DNA of 64,000 nucleotides from Myxococcales bacterium (GCA_016794465.1 JAEUKA010000030.1:26330-90329); one strand, 5' to 3'; shown: positions 1 through 11,433, numbered from the stretch's first letter. The notes: generated from the sequence alone by a model not told the origin. Translations and numbers: made by a program.

Positions 1-455
1 GCTCCGACCGCCAGGATGATGTGCGGCGCAACCAGCTCTTTGTCGTCGACAAACAGGCGCAGCTTGCCACCGTCTCGGCGCAGCGTCGCGGTCTTGTCGA
101 GGTGCTCGATCTGGTTCTTTTTGAACAGCAGACCGACGCCGCGCTTCTGGTTGTCGGCGACCTTGCGGCTGTGCGCGATCGCCGTGCCGTAGTCAAAGCG
201 GAGCCCGTCAGCGACGATGCCGAGCGCCGCGCCCTTCTTGAGTGCTGCGTATAGCTCCGCCGAGTGAAGGAGGGCCTTGGTCGGGATGCAGCCCCAGTTG
301 GCGCAGATGCCGCCGAGGTGGGCGCGCTCGACGACGACGACCTTCTTGCCGAGCTGGGCAGCGCGAATCGCCGCGACATATCCGCCGGGACCCCCACCGA
401 CGACCACCACGTCTGGACCTGCGCCGGGCTGACTTACGCTCGCTTTTTTGTCCAT
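1..455 (-). CDS. lpd: Dihydrolipoyl dehydrogenase (E3), 5' part only
   Basis: This is the N-terminal part (about 151 codons) of the FAD/NAD-dependent E3 subunit that reoxidises lipoyl groups of 2-oxoacid dehydrogenases; the rest lies beyond the window edge. The reverse-strand reading frame begins MDKKASVS and shows the FAD-binding GGGPGGYVAA motif at about residues 14-23, followed by GGICANWGCIPTK, the redox-active disulfide CxxxxC of the family. The start ATG overlaps the E2 stop by one base (TGATG), so E3 is the third gene of an E1beta-E2-E3 transcript and is probably translationally coupled. Only the carboxyl-terminal NAD and dimer domains are unseen. Confidence 0.93.
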   Translation of the reverse strand, partial: MDKKASVSQPGAGPDVVVVGGGPGGYVAAIRAAQLGKKVVVVERAHLGGICANWGCIPTKALLHSAELYAALKKGAALGIVADGLRFDYGTAIAHSRKVADNQKRGVGLLFKKNQIEHLDKTATLRRDGGKLRLFVDDKELVAPHIILAVG

Positions 456-1777
456 CACAGCACCAGCAGCAGCGGCTCGCGCAGACCTTCGACCACCTTG
501 GCGAGCAGCTGCGCACCGAGCGCACCGTCGACAATGCGATGATCACAAGACAGCGTCAGGGTCAGGCGGCGGCGGATCTCGATCTGATCTTTGCCATCAC
601 GCTCGACGACGACCGGGCGCTTTTCGACCTGACCGACGGCGAGGATGCCGCTCTCGGGCGGATTGATGATGGCGTAGAACTCGCGGATGCCGTACATGCC
701 CAGGTTGGTCAGGCTGAAGGTGCCGCCGGTGTACTCCTCGGGACGGAGCTTCTTGTCACGGCCACGCTGCGCCAGCTCCCGCACCTCGCGGGCAATCGCC
801 CCGAGCGACTTTCCGTCGGCGCCCCGCACCACCGGCGTAATCAAGCCATCGTCGAGCGCCACCGCGACACTGACATCGACGCGGTGATGCACAATCGCGT
901 TCTGTCCGTCGGGAGAAAACGACATATTGGCACGGGGAACGAGCCGCAGCGCGCGCGCCAGCGACTTCAGGATCAGATCGTTGACCGACACCTTGTCGCC
1001 GCCGCTCGCTTGGCTGGCGTGGTTGAGCTGCTCGCGGAAGGCCATCGTCGCTTCCATGTCGACTTCGCTCGTCAGATAGAAGTGCGGCACGGTCTGCTTG
1101 GCCTCGACAAGCCGGCGGGCAGCGGTGCGACGAATCATCGACAGCGGCGTCAGCTCGTCACCGGGAAGCAGTGTCGGTGCAGCGACGGGACCTGACGAGA
1201 CGAGGCCGACCGACTGCGCGGCCAGCTTCGGCGCTGACTCGATATCGCGCTTGACGATCCGACCGCCGGGGCCCGAGCCTCTCAGCGTCCGCAGATCAAC
1301 CCCAGCTTCCGTCGCCAGTCTTCGTGCCAGCGGTGAAGCGTTGAGCCGTCCCCCGGTGCGAGCTTGCGTGGGTGTGACTGGCTGCACAGCGGGTGCGGCG
1401 ACTTCGGACTTGACCGGGGCCGGCGTCGGGGCAGCGACGGGTGTCGGCGCAGCGGCTTGCGTCGGGGAAGCAGCGACGGGCTTGGGCGCATCGGTGCTCG
1501 CACTGCCAAGCTCTTTCAGGAGCTGAGCGATGTCTTCGCCCTTTTTGCCCAAGATTGCGACCGGTGCGCCCAGCTTCACCGTCTGACCCGGTGCCGCCAA
1601 GATCTTCAGCAGGACGCCCTCGTCTTCGAGAGGGAAGTCCATATTGGCCTTGTCGGTTTCGACCTCAGCGACGATGTCACCGGGGGAAATCTTGTCGCCT
1701 TCCTGTTTCAGCCACTTGGCCACCACGCCCTCTTCCATCGTCGGGGACAGGCGTGGCATCGAGATGAGAGTTGCCAT
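455..1777 (-). CDS. pdhC: Pyruvate dehydrogenase complex E2 (dihydrolipoyl acetyltransferase)
   Basis: E2 forms the core of the PDH complex and transfers acetyl from lipoyl to CoA. The 440-residue protein has one N-terminal lipoyl domain (lipoylated Lys43 in ETDKANMDFP), a Pro/Ala/Val-rich linker (about 90-140), a peripheral-subunit-binding domain (ASPLARRLATEAGVDL, GSGPGGRI, about 145-182) and a catalytic acyltransferase domain ending in SCDHRIVDGALG, with catalytic His413 and Asp417 of the HxxxDG motif. One lipoyl domain and this length fit alpha-proteobacterial/mitochondrial-type E2 rather than the three-lipoyl enterobacterial type. It lies 43 bp after E1beta and overlaps E3 by one base. 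Confidence 0.95.
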   Translation of the reverse strand: MATLISMPRLSPTMEEGVVAKWLKQEGDKISPGDIVAEVETDKANMDFPLEDEGVLLKILAAPGQTVKLGAPVAILGKKGEDIAQLLKELGSASTDAPKPVAASPTQAAAPTPVAAPTPAPVKSEVAAPAVQPVTPTQARTGGRLNASPLARRLATEAGVDLRTLRGSGPGGRIVKRDIESAPKLAAQSVGLVSSGPVAAPTLLPGDELTPLSMIRRTAARRLVEAKQTVPHFYLTSEVDMEATMAFREQLNHASQASGGDKVSVNDLILKSLARALRLVPRANMSFSPDGQNAIVHHRVDVSVAVALDDGLITPVVRGADGKSLGAIAREVRELAQRGRDKKLRPEEYTGGTFSLTNLGMYGIREFYAIINPPESGILAVGQVEKRPVVVERDGKDQIEIRRRLTLTLSCDHRIVDGALGAQLLAKVVEGLREPLLLVL

Positions 1778-1820
1778 GAGGTGTTCTTCTCCGCGTCGGT
1801 GCGGTCAACGCTGTGGATCG

Positions 1821-2795
<975 letters not shown>

Positions 2796-2990
2796 CGCCT
2801 GTACTCTCTCCTCGGTGGCTGCTTGCTCGGGCGAGCATATCAAATTTCCCGCTTCGCCAAGCAGGCCATCGCCGCGCAGCCGACCGCGCAGCCACGCGCA
2901 GCGGACCGTCAGCCCGATGAAAGCGACGCACAGGACAGGCGAAAATGGGAACGAAACTAGTGATACTCTGGAGTCGCGTACTATCTCGGC

Positions 2991-4766
2991 ATGTCTACCC
3001 CTACCTCCACGGAAGGCTTCATCAAGTCGGCGGTACAGGCCAGCCGAGCCGGTACGCTCTGTGCGCCTCGCGGTTCCACCCTTCACTGCAAGGGCTGGGG
3101 CCAGGAGGCGGCGCTGCGAATGCTCTGCAACAACCTCGATCCTGCCGTCGCTGAGCGGCCCCAAGACTTGGTTGTGTATGGCGGCACCGGCAAAGCGGCC
3201 CGCAACCATGAGGCCCTGGCCGTCATCATCCGAGAGCTGCTGTCGCTGGAAAACGACGAGACGCTGCTGATTCAGTCCGGCAAGGCGGTCGGCGTGCTGC
3301 GAACCCACGAGGATGCGCCGCGCGTGATCTTGGCCAACTCGAACCTTGTTCCGGCGTGGGCGGACTGGCAGCACTTCTGGGACCTCGAGGCCGCCGGGCT
3401 GATGATGTACGGGCAGATGACCGCCGGGTCGTGGATTTACATCGGCACGCAAGGGATCTTGCAGGGCACGTTCGAGACGTTTGCGGCAGCGGCGCAGAAG
3501 CACTTTGGCGGGACGCTCGCGGGGCGGCTGGTTGTCTCGGCGGGACTGGGCGGCATGGGCGGGGCGCAGCCGCTGGCGGTGACGCTGAACGATGGCGTGT
3601 TTTTGGGGATTGATGTCGATGAGCAGCGCATCCGGCGGCGGGTCGAGCAAGGCTATCTCGATGAGCAGGCCGCAAGTCTTGACGAAGCGCTGAAAAGGGT
3701 GCGAGCGGCGCAGGCCGAGCGGCAGCCGCTGTCGGTAGGACTGTGTGCAAACATTGCCGAGCTGCTGCCAGAGCTCTTGCGACGCAATGTGGTGCCGGAT
3801 CTGCTGACGGATCAGACCTCGGCGCACGATCCACTGGGTGGCTATGTGCCGGCGGGCCTGGATCTGGCGGCGGCGGAGTCGCTGCGCCGAAGCGATCCCG
3901 AGCGCTACGTCGAGCGAGCCCGGCGGTCGATGGTGGCGCAGCTGGTCGCGACGCTGGCACTGGGTCAGCGCGGGGCGCACCTGTTCGATTACGGCAACAA
4001 CCTGCGCGGCCAGGCGCTGCTTTCTCCCGATGCCGCGCGCGAAGGACTCGTCCGAGAGAGCCTGTTTGCGGCGATGCCGGGGTTTGTGCCCGCGTACATT
4101 CGACCGCTGTTTTGTGAAGGCAAAGGTCCGTTCCGCTGGGCCGCGCTGTCGGGCGATCCGGCAGACATCGAGCGCACCGACGCCGCCGTCCTGGAAGTCA
4201 TGAAAGGCACTCCGAGCGAGGCGCACCTTCGTCGCTGGCTGGGCATGGCGAGCCGTCGCGTCAAGTTCCAGGGTCTGCCCGCCCGCATCTGCTGGCTCGG
4301 GTACGGAGAGCGCGCTCGTGTCGGCACCTACTTCAACGACCTTGTCGCCCGGGGCGAGCTGTCAGCGCCGATTGTGATTGGTCGCGATCATCTGGACTCA
4401 GGCTCGGTGGCTTCGCCCAACCGTGAAACCGAGGCGATGCGCGATGGCAGCGACGCAGTCAGCGACTGGGTGTTCTTAAATGCCCTCGTCAACTGTGCGG
4501 CGGGAGCGACCTGGGTTTCGGTCCATCACGGCGGCGGCGTCGGCATCGGCTACTCGCAGCACGCCGGGATGGTGGTGGTCGCCGATGGCAGTGAAGCCGC
4601 TCGTCGTCGCCTGCAGCGAGTCCTGACCAGCGATCCGGCGATGGGCGTGCTGCGGCATGCCGATGCTGGATATCGCGAAGCAACCGAGTTTGCGGCGGCC
4701 CATGGTCCTCGGGTGCCGCACTTGACCGCACGAACTGAACCGGAGTCGGGTCCGCCCGGCTCGTAA
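2991..4766 (+). CDS. hutU: Urocanate hydratase (urocanase)
   Basis: Catalyses the second step of histidine degradation, urocanate to imidazolonepropionate, in the cytoplasm with tightly bound NAD. The 591-residue product is slightly longer than the usual ~555. Urocanase signatures are present: [15 protein letters not shown] near the N-terminus, [14 protein letters not shown] in the NAD-binding region, the catalytic-Cys segment [13 protein letters not shown] (Cys434), and [19 protein letters not shown] near the C-terminus. No hutH, hutI or hutG lies nearby, so the Hut pathway is dispersed. The 195-bp gap to the divergent pdhB must hold both promoters. No strong ribosome site precedes the ATG, so the exact start is moderately sure. 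Confidence 0.95.
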   Translation: MSTPTSTEGFIKSAVQASRAGTLCAPRGSTLHCKGWGQEAALRMLCNNLDPAVAERPQDLVVYGGTGKAARNHEALAVIIRELLSLENDETLLIQSGKAVGVLRTHEDAPRVILANSNLVPAWADWQHFWDLEAAGLMMYGQMTAGSWIYIGTQGILQGTFETFAAAAQKHFGGTLAGRLVVSAGLGGMGGAQPLAVTLNDGVFLGIDVDEQRIRRRVEQGYLDEQAASLDEALKRVRAAQAERQPLSVGLCANIAELLPELLRRNVVPDLLTDQTSAHDPLGGYVPAGLDLAAAESLRRSDPERYVERARRSMVAQLVATLALGQRGAHLFDYGNNLRGQALLSPDAAREGLVRESLFAAMPGFVPAYIRPLFCEGKGPFRWAALSGDPADIERTDAAVLEVMKGTPSEAHLRRWLGMASRRVKFQGLPARICWLGYGERARVGTYFNDLVARGELSAPIVIGRDHLDSGSVASPNRETEAMRDGSDAVSDWVFLNALVNCAAGATWVSVHHGGGVGIGYSQHAGMVVVADGSEAARRRLQRVLTSDPAMGVLRHADAGYREATEFAAAHGPRVPHLTARTEPESGPPGS

Positions 4767-4796
4767 AATAGACCGCCTACTGCGGCGGGAGAGACG

Positions 4797-6878
4797 ATGA
4801 CGCTGCTCTTTGGTCCGAACACGAGCCTCCGCTTCAAGCTGCTTCTGCCGCCGCTGCTGGTGCTGCTGTTTTTGCTCAGCACGCTCTCGATCGTCGGCAA
4901 CAACTGGCTGCGGGAAGTCTCGCAGCGCATGGCGCAGTCGCACGCCGATGCCAGGGTTGCGGACCTGGCGCACTCGCCGCTGCTGACCGACGCGCTGGTG
5001 CGTTCGCCCGAGAAGAACCTGGCGCCGCTGCTCAATGGAGCCGTCGACAATGACCCACGCATGCTGTTTGCGGTGCTCAAGCTGCGCGATCAGCTGTTCA
5101 TCGGCACGCGCAGTGGCACCGAGGGTGAACAGCTGTCCCTGCTGCTCGCCGATCAGAAGCGCTACAGCAACCTCGCCCAGAACGTCACCCAGCGACTGGC
5201 GAGCATTGAGTTTTCGATCGCGCGGCGCTCGGTCACGATTCCCGGCACCGGCGAGCTGGTCGAGCTGACGCTGGCGGCGTCGCTGCGGGATCAGGTGGCA
5301 GATTATCGCACCAGCCTGTGGCTGATCCTGGGGGTGTTCGGCGCGGCGCTGTTCGGGTACGCGATCTTCTCGATTTATATCTTGTCGACGCTGGGACGGC
5401 GGATGGATCAGCTGGTCGATGCCGCTCATCGCGTCGAGCAAGGCGATCTCAATGTGCGCATTGGCAACTTGGTTCCCGACGACATTGCCGTGGTCGGGCG
5501 GGCCTTCGATGTCGAAGCCGATCGACTCAGCTCGGCGGTGAACATGCTTCAAGGGGCGGCGACGGTGGTGGATCGAGCCTCGACGGATGTCTCGCAGACG
5601 CGCGCCGGTCTGCAGCGGACGCTGTCGGCCCAGGTGCGCGACATCGAGGAAGCCTTGCAGCTGCTGCGCGAGGTCTTGGCCGGCTTTGGTGCCTCGAGTC
5701 AGCAAGCCGAACAGAGCCGTGATGAAGCCCGCAATGCCTCGGCCAGCTGCCAGCGACTGACGGGCAGTGTTCAGGACGCGACAGCCACCGTCGAGGAAGC
5801 CGAGCGAGTGGTTGCACTTACGTCAGACAGCCTCGGTCAGGTTGCCAACGCCACCGCCGACATCGCCAAGCACGCCGATACCCTGTCGGACACCACCGCG
5901 TCCACCGCCAGCGCGATGCTGCAGATGAAGCACTCGATTTCGCGGGTCCGCGAGACGGCCATCACCGCCGCCAGCCTCGCCGAGCAGGCCGGTATCGACG
6001 CCGAGCGCGGCACCCAAGAGCTGCAAGAGAGCATGAACGGCATTGAGCACATCCGCGAAGCCTCCCGCGCGATTGGCTCGGTCACCGAGGAGCTGGAGAA
6101 GCGCGTCAGCGAGATTGGCGACGTACTGCACCTCATCACCGAGCTGACCCAGCGCACCAACCTGCTCGCGCTCAACGCCAGCATCATCGCCGCCCAGGCC
6201 GGTGCCGAAGGTCGTGGCTTTGCCGTCGTTGCTGATGAGATCAAGGATCTCGCGCGGCGCACCGCCAACTCTGCCGGCAGCATCGACAACTTGATTCAAG
6301 CAGTGGCCGAGGGTGCCCACGCGGCTCGTCGGGCTGCCGTCGCTGGGGCCGATGCCGTCGAAACCGGGGCGGCTCAGTCGAGCGAAGCGGCCAAGACCAT
6401 GACCGATATCTTGTCGCGGCTGCGCAACTCGGCGGCGATGTCGAAGTCGATTGCCTCGGCCACCGACGAGCAAGCGCGCAGCTCGGCCTATGTCACGCGC
6501 TCGATTCAGGACGTGCAGAACCATGTCACCGAGATCACCGGCAAGGCGGTCGACCAGACGCGCCGCACCGAGTATCTGCAGCGACAGGTGTCAAGGCTGC
6601 GAGAGCTGGTCGATAGGCTGTCGAAAGGTGGACGAGAGGAGCGCGACAGCATGTCGGCGATCTCGGAGTCGCTGCAGCGGATGGTGCGGACGCTGGAAGA
6701 TCTCGCCCACTCGCAGCGCAGCAACGCCACCGAGGGAGAGCGCCTGCGCAACCTGATGGAAGTGGTGCGGCGGGGAATGAACAGTCAGCGCGAGCAGAGT
6801 ACGGCGCTCGACCGCTGCCTCGGAGAGCTGGGCAATCAGGCGATCGAGCTGCGCGGTCAGCTTAGCAAGCGCAACTAG
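4797..6878 (+). CDS. Methyl-accepting chemotaxis-type transducer
   Basis: A 693-residue inner-membrane receptor. A first membrane segment (about 15-40) is followed by a short extracytoplasmic sensor of about 125 residues, a second membrane segment (about 172-198, [20 protein letters not shown]), a HAMP linker ([18 protein letters not shown]) and a long helical signalling domain. The hairpin tip reads [20 protein letters not shown], then [19 protein letters not shown]; the usual tip has AAIEAARAGE, so several residues around the CheA/CheW contact differ. A GGAGAG ribosome site lies just upstream. No che genes are nearby. It may serve chemotaxis, type IV pilus motility or another Frz/Che-like system; the ligand is unknown. 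Its last 17 bases overlap the convergent next gene. Confidence 0.9.
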   Translation: MTLLFGPNTSLRFKLLLPPLLVLLFLLSTLSIVGNNWLREVSQRMAQSHADARVADLAHSPLLTDALVRSPEKNLAPLLNGAVDNDPRMLFAVLKLRDQLFIGTRSGTEGEQLSLLLADQKRYSNLAQNVTQRLASIEFSIARRSVTIPGTGELVELTLAASLRDQVADYRTSLWLILGVFGAALFGYAIFSIYILSTLGRRMDQLVDAAHRVEQGDLNVRIGNLVPDDIAVVGRAFDVEADRLSSAVNMLQGAATVVDRASTDVSQTRAGLQRTLSAQVRDIEEALQLLREVLAGFGASSQQAEQSRDEARNASASCQRLTGSVQDATATVEEAERVVALTSDSLGQVANATADIAKHADTLSDTTASTASAMLQMKHSISRVRETAITAASLAEQAGIDAERGTQELQESMNGIEHIREASRAIGSVTEELEKRVSEIGDVLHLITELTQRTNLLALNASIIAAQAGAEGRGFAVVADEIKDLARRTANSAGSIDNLIQAVAEGAHAARRAAVAGADAVETGAAQSSEAAKTMTDILSRLRNSAAMSKSIASATDEQARSSAYVTRSIQDVQNHVTEITGKAVDQTRRTEYLQRQVSRLRELVDRLSKGGREERDSMSAISESLQRMVRTLEDLAHSQRSNATEGERLRNLMEVVRRGMNSQREQSTALDRCLGELGNQAIELRGQLSKRN

Positions 6879-7581
6879 CGGTCACGCCCCGAAGCTGCTG
6901 CATTCCGTCGAGAAACTGCCACAGTGCCTGCGACGCCTGCTCAGCAGCGGCGACCACGGACTCACGCTCCTCGACCGACTGGGCGTGTGCGACCAGGGCA
7001 TCACACTCCACCTGACGGTGAATCACGTCCGCTTCTTCGTGAACCGAGAAGAACGACACCGCGCGTGGGCTGGCAATGCCGTAGAACTCGCCCAGTCCCT
7101 CGCGCTTGGTCTTGGCCACGTCGGGAATCTGCGACTCATAGGCGTACAGCGCCGCCATTCCTTGCAGGTAGCTGCCGTTCTTGGTGAGGTCGCGGAAGAT
7201 CTCGACCGAGGCCTGGGTGGCGCGGGTCGGCTCGGACTCGAGCACATTGCTGCGATCGACGCCCAGGCTCTCTGCAAAGCGCAGCCACAGCTCGGGGTGG
7301 TTGTCTTCGCCGTGCTCTTCCTCGCTCAGGTTCTGCAGCAGCTCCTGTCGCAGGGCAAGGTCGTCGCAGTTGCTGTGAACGCCGCTCACGTAGCGCGGGA
7401 ACGCCTTGACGTGGTGAAAGTACTGCTTCGAGTATTCCCGCAGGTCATCGAGGCTGAGCGCACCTTGGCTCCACGCCTGATAAAACGGGTGCGAGAGCAT
7501 CGCATGGCGCTGCACGGCGGCATCAAGGGCGCGCACGAACTCGGTATCGCTACGAAGGTCAAAGCTCTGGGTCTGGGTCAT
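6862..7581 (-). CDS. CADD-family diiron protein, probable self-sacrificing p-aminobenzoate synthase
   Basis: A 239-residue helical heme-oxygenase-fold protein (TENA/PqqC superfamily) very like chlamydial CADD (CT610), which makes p-aminobenzoate for folate by consuming one of its own tyrosines. Compared from memory with CADD, the residues line up at a constant offset of +7: metal ligands Glu88, His95, Glu149, His181, Asp185 and His188; Tyr34 (CADD Tyr27, the consumed residue, in HPFYQAWS), Tyr50, and Lys159 (CADD Lys152). Conserved blocks include [26 protein letters not shown] and HEEADVIH, and the C-terminus is Cys-rich as in CADD (ASCAC). The family call is firm; pABA synthesis is inferred from the retained residues. 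No pab or fol gene is adjacent. Confidence 0.88.
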   Translation of the reverse strand: MTQTQSFDLRSDTEFVRALDAAVQRHAMLSHPFYQAWSQGALSLDDLREYSKQYFHHVKAFPRYVSGVHSNCDDLALRQELLQNLSEEEHGEDNHPELWLRFAESLGVDRSNVLESEPTRATQASVEIFRDLTKNGSYLQGMAALYAYESQIPDVAKTKREGLGEFYGIASPRAVSFFSVHEEADVIHRQVECDALVAHAQSVEERESVVAAAEQASQALWQFLDGMQQLRGVTASCAC

Positions 7582-7699
7582 CTTGGGCCTCTCCCTCTTC
7601 TTGGTCGACGGGTCACGCGGGAAACTGCACAGCCTTCCCCACGCAGCAAAAGTGCGCGCAGCTTAGCGCAGATTGTGACGATTTGGGCAAGCCGACCAC

Positions 7700-8560
7700 T
7701 TAGGCCAGGAAGCGGGTCAGGGCGGCAAACAGCGCGTCCGGCGCCTCGATGTAGGGCACATGTCCACAGTCGGGCAGGCGGACAAGCTCGGCGTGCAGCA
7801 GCTGGGCCGTCTCCGCAGCGCTCTCGATCGGAATCACATCCTGTTCGCCGTGAATGACCAGTGTCGGGAAGCGCAGAAGCTCCGCCAGCTGCGGTCGCAG
7901 ATCGAACGCCGGCCCCAGGCTCGTCCAGATGGCTGTTTCCAGCCGCTGCTTGACCAAAAACGGGGTCAGCTCCAGCGCGCGCCGAGGCTCGACAAAGTAC
8001 GAGCTGACCGCCAGCGCAAAGCGATGCCGCCGCTGCTCCTCGACCGACAGCGAGTCGCGCTTCGCCAAAAACTCCTCGCGCAGCGCCTGCACCGCCGGAC
8101 GCTGGAGCGCCTCGAACATCTTTAGCTGATACGTCTCGCGCACGGCTGCGGTCGGCGGCGCCGGCGACAGCAGCACCAGGCGATCGATGTGCTGCGGATA
8201 CTGGGTCGCATACAGCATCGCCAGCAGCGCACCCCACGAATAGCCGATGAGCCGCACCTTTTCGATCCCGATGAAGCGCCGCACCGCATCGACATCCGCG
8301 ACGTGAACAGAGACGGACGGTGGCGCTTCCCCCTCGGCCTGAGGCGAGCGATCCGCCCCGCGCTGGTCGTAGTAATAGCAGCGCCGGCCCGCGCCCAGGT
8401 TGGCAATGGCATCGAGCTGCGGTCGCAGGTAGCGGCTGTCCGCGCCCGGTCCCCCGTGGAGGATCAAGACCGGCGGCTGGCTGGATGCGGCGGCGAAGCG
8501 GGAGTCGACCCACTCGATGTGAAGGTGGGCCTTGTCAACGGGTAGGAGGTGCTCGGTCAC
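7700..8560 (-). CDS. Alpha/beta hydrolase, proline iminopeptidase-like
   Basis: A 286-residue soluble alpha/beta-hydrolase with no signal peptide. It has the oxyanion HGGPG motif (ILHGGPGADS), the DQRGADRS block typical of proline iminopeptidase/tricorn-interacting F1 relatives, the nucleophile elbow GYSWGA, the acidic residue in HGEQDVIP and the catalytic His in CGHVPYIE. The family contains aminopeptidases and hydrolases of small esters or lactones, so the substrate is not assigned. Its ATG overlaps the stop of the upstream membrane-protein gene by four bases (ATGA), so the two are co-translated. The 118 bp between its stop and the CADD-like gene shows nothing recognisable. Confidence 0.88.
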   Translation of the reverse strand: MTEHLLPVDKAHLHIEWVDSRFAAASSQPPVLILHGGPGADSRYLRPQLDAIANLGAGRRCYYYDQRGADRSPQAEGEAPPSVSVHVADVDAVRRFIGIEKVRLIGYSWGALLAMLYATQYPQHIDRLVLLSPAPPTAAVRETYQLKMFEALQRPAVQALREEFLAKRDSLSVEEQRRHRFALAVSSYFVEPRRALELTPFLVKQRLETAIWTSLGPAFDLRPQLAELLRFPTLVIHGEQDVIPIESAAETAQLLHAELVRLPDCGHVPYIEAPDALFAALTRFLA

Positions 8561-9351
8561 GCCGCGCGTCCGCTCAAAAACCGGGCAATCGGGCGCACAA
8601 ACGGCAGGCTGGCCGACAGAAGGAACGCCGAAGCCACCAGCCCCAGCTGATGCAGCGCGACCGGCTGCAGCAAGGTATCGAGCAGCGAGTGACTCGTCAT
8701 CACCGGGGTGACATGACCGTGCAGCAGCGTCAGCGGCAGCGCCAGCCCCGTTCCCAGCAGCAGCAGCACCCCGGCCGTCCGGTTGCGCAGCACCGCAAAC
8801 AGGCCCACTCCCGCCAACACCAGCAGCGCCTGACTGCCTTCTTTGGGCGCCAGCGCAATCAGGATCAGCGTCGGCAAGCTCGCAGCGGCACGGGTCACGG
8901 TGTGACGGACCTTCTCGGCCCCTTGGTCATCGACGCGCAGCCACTTCCGCCACGACTCTTGGCCATCAAAGTGACTGGCCAGCTTCTCGCCTTGCAGACA
9001 CAGCGCCACCAGACCGTGCGTCACGCCGTAGAACAGCAGCACCGGGTCGATTGCCTTCTGCGTCACCATCCCCCACATCGCCACCGTCAGCCCCGAGTAC
9101 CCCAGGCCAATCGCAAACCAGCGCGCCCAGAACCAGTCCGCCGACAGCGCAAAGAACGCCGTGCCGTACGTCAAAGCCAGCGCCGCAAAGGCCGGCATCC
9201 ACCCCCGAACCTCGGGCTGATCGGGCGGAGCCAGGTAAAACAGCAGCGAGAACAGGGAATACAGCGCCGTATAGAAAGCCAGGCACAGGATGGAAAGCGC
9301 TTTGCGTTCACCGGCAAGGCCAAAGGGCTGATCAAGGACTGGGAGCGACAT
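8557..9351 (-). CDS. Multi-pass membrane protein of unknown function
   Basis: A 264-residue hydrophobic protein with about seven or eight predicted membrane helices, for example ALSILCLAFYTALYSLFSLL, WMPAFAALALTYGTAFFAL, LLVLAGVGLFAVL and GVLLLLGTGLALPLTLL. A charged loop (GQESWRKWLRVDDQGAEKVR) sits in the middle. No domain is recognised. A GAGGT ribosome site precedes the ATG by about 7 bases. The gene overlaps the following alpha/beta hydrolase by four bases, suggesting a two-gene operon in which a soluble hydrolase and a membrane protein act together. The 186-bp region upstream separates it from the PP2C gene; no clear promoter was identified there. Confidence 0.75.
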   Translation of the reverse strand: MSLPVLDQPFGLAGERKALSILCLAFYTALYSLFSLLFYLAPPDQPEVRGWMPAFAALALTYGTAFFALSADWFWARWFAIGLGYSGLTVAMWGMVTQKAIDPVLLFYGVTHGLVALCLQGEKLASHFDGQESWRKWLRVDDQGAEKVRHTVTRAAASLPTLILIALAPKEGSQALLVLAGVGLFAVLRNRTAGVLLLLGTGLALPLTLLHGHVTPVMTSHSLLDTLLQPVALHQLGLVASAFLLSASLPFVRPIARFLSGRAA

Positions 9352-9537
9352 GGGTCTTACCTCAGCTCGTTTTGCGTCTAGCTGTCAAGTATGCCAAAGC
9401 GGCCCCAATCCGTCTCTAAGCCAATCTGCGTTGTTCCCCCCACACCGTGTCGGGACTGGCGCGCTCACCCGCCTACGCCATCGGCCATCCTCGCGACGTT
9501 TCTGGATGCGAATTCCCACTTTCTGGATGGGAACGAG

Positions 9538-11433
9538 CTACGGGGCGGCGGGGGCGTCAGCGGGCTTGGGCGGTGCGGTTTTGGGCTCTGTGGACTTTGG
9601 CTCCGCCGCTTTGGGTGCGTCGGCTCTCGGCTCCGCCGCTTTTGGTTCGGCAGGCTTGGGCGCGTCGGCAGGCTTGGGCGCAGCGGCTTTCGGTTCAGCG
9701 GCTCTTGGCTCCGCCGCTTTTGGTTCCGCAGCGGGCTTTTCGGTGGCCTTCGACGGCTCGGGCTTGTCTGCTGGAGTCGCGGGCTCGGGCTTGGTCGCCG
9801 GCTCGGCAGCTGCGGGCGTCGAAGTCGTAGCAGCAGGAGAATCGCCCACCGGCTTGTCCTTGCGCTTTTTGGCTTTCTTTTCGTGCTTTCGCGCAGCCGG
9901 GTCTTCCTCGTCCCCGTCTTCTGTCGGGGCAGCGCTTGCGGCGGGCACGGCCGTGGCTGACACACTGGCATCGACAGTCGGAGCTGCCAGATCGGCGACG
10001 GGCGCTGCCGCATCGCTCCCGGCCCCAGCATCCGGAGTAGCGTGCGGCGGCTCGGCGCTGGGCAGTGGTCGCAGCGTCAGGTTGCACAGCTGGCCCTCGG
10101 CGACGTTGACGACCACCGCTTCGGAGCGCTCGCTACCATCGGTCGGGCTGCGCAGCACAAAGCGGTGTTGTCCGACGCCCAGCTCGATCGTCATCAGCTC
10201 GTTGCGACTGCGGGTGAGTCCGACCGGGCCGCTGCCGTTGTCGACCCAGACCTGCATGCCGGCGGGCTCGACCAGGACTGCGCACTGTGCCCGCTGCGGC
10301 GGACGGATGCGCTTCGGAATGAGCACGATCGCCAGCACCACCAGCGTGATCACCAGCGTAAACAGCGCCAGCCAGACCATAAAGGACACCCGCGCCACCG
10401 GCTGGGCGACATTGAGATCCGGCGTACCGGCAGGCGTGCCGGCGGGAGTGCCGAACTGATAGCCCTCACCGAAGACGCGGCGCTCGGCGGGACGCTCACC
10501 TGGCAGGGTCATCGTCTGATACTTGGCGGTATCTTCGGGAGTCGGCGCTGCCAGGCCGTCCCCGCTGACTTGGGCGACGATGACGGTGATGTTGTCGGGA
10601 CCACCGCCGGACCGCGCGAGGTCGATCAGCTTGCGGGCTGTCTCGGCGAGATCCTCAGTCGAGGCCATGACTTCCTGAATCTCTTCATCGCTGACGACGC
10701 CGACCAGACCGTCCGAGCACAGCATCAGGCGATCGCCACGCCGCAGCGTCTCACTCGACAGCACCACCTCGATGTCTTCTTGGACGCCGAGCGCCTGCAA
10801 GATGACGTTCGAGTGCTCGAACAGCTTGGCCTGCTCGGGCGTGATCTGCCCCGAGTCGAGCAGCTGATTGACCAGCGACTGATCGTGGGTGATCTGCGTC
10901 AGCGTTCCGGTCCGACAGATGTACGCCCGGCTGTCGCCGATCTGCGAGACAACGATCTGCGAGCCCACGAACAGCATGCCGGTCAGCGTCGTGCCCATGC
11001 CGTTCTTCGACAGGTCCGCGCAGGCCGCTTCCCAGATCTCCAGGTTGGCTCGCGCCGTCGAGTCCCGCAGCCAGCGCGCCATGCGATGGAAGCTGCTCTC
11101 CGACTGAGCTTCAGGTGGGAGCGCCGGCAGACCCGCTTGCTGTTCCGCAGGTTTGGACTCGGCGTGATCAGCGACGTACTTGAGCATCTGCCGCCGCATT
11201 GACTCGACGGCCATGTGGGACGCAACCTCGCCGGCTGCTGCCCCGCCCATGCCGTCGCAGACGACCAACATCGCGCCCTTTTCGGTGAGGGTGATCTCGC
11301 GCGGCTCTAGGAAGTTGGTTTCCCCGCTGCTGAGGTCGACGATGATGAAGTTGTCTTCATTGTGCTCACGAATGAGCCCAACGTCGGTGGCACCAACGAT
11401 GCGGACCTGGATGGTGGGTTTTTCGTCCGACAT
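9538..11433 (-). CDS. PP2C-type Ser/Thr phosphatase with membrane anchor and Ala/Pro/Lys-rich tail
   Basis: A 631-residue membrane-anchored protein phosphatase of the bacterial PP2C/Stp1 type. The catalytic domain (about 8-270) has the metal-binding motifs REHNEDNF, CDGMGGAAAG, GDSRAY, CSDGLVGVV and GGGPDNITV. A membrane helix (about 345-370, FMVWLALFTLVITLVVLAIV) follows, then a PEGA-like beta segment (VWVDNGSGPVGLTRSR) and a long low-complexity tail of repeated KPAEPKAAEPRA-type units. The tail may span the periplasm or peptidoglycan. It sits 8 bp after the FHA/zinc-ribbon gene, with AGGACCT as ribosome site for the second of two adjacent ATGs (11433). It probably dephosphorylates targets of Ser/Thr kinases; substrates are unknown. 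Confidence 0.9.
   Translation of the reverse strand: MSDEKPTIQVRIVGATDVGLIREHNEDNFIIVDLSSGETNFLEPREITLTEKGAMLVVCDGMGGAAAGEVASHMAVESMRRQMLKYVADHAESKPAEQQAGLPALPPEAQSESSFHRMARWLRDSTARANLEIWEAACADLSKNGMGTTLTGMLFVGSQIVVSQIGDSRAYICRTGTLTQITHDQSLVNQLLDSGQITPEQAKLFEHSNVILQALGVQEDIEVVLSSETLRRGDRLMLCSDGLVGVVSDEEIQEVMASTEDLAETARKLIDLARSGGGPDNITVIVAQVSGDGLAAPTPEDTAKYQTMTLPGERPAERRVFGEGYQFGTPAGTPAGTPDLNVAQPVARVSFMVWLALFTLVITLVVLAIVLIPKRIRPPQRAQCAVLVEPAGMQVWVDNGSGPVGLTRSRNELMTIELGVGQHRFVLRSPTDGSERSEAVVVNVAEGQLCNLTLRPLPSAEPPHATPDAGAGSDAAAPVADLAAPTVDASVSATAVPAASAAPTEDGDEEDPAARKHEKKAKKRKDKPVGDSPAATTSTPAAAEPATKPEPATPADKPEPSKATEKPAAEPKAAEPRAAEPKAAAPKPADAPKPAEPKAAEPRADAPKAAEPKSTEPKTAPPKPADAPAAP

Noticed and set aside
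2796..4226. Upstream extension of the E1beta reading frame to 801 codons on the minus strand
   Set aside because: The extension is antisense to hutU, has no family similarity, and a good ribosome site and the canonical E1beta N-terminus are at 2795.
4476..5705. 409-codon minus-strand open frame
   Set aside because: It lies antisense to the clear hutU and chemoreceptor genes; long open antisense frames are expected in high-GC DNA and it has Gln/Arg/His-rich composition without any motif.
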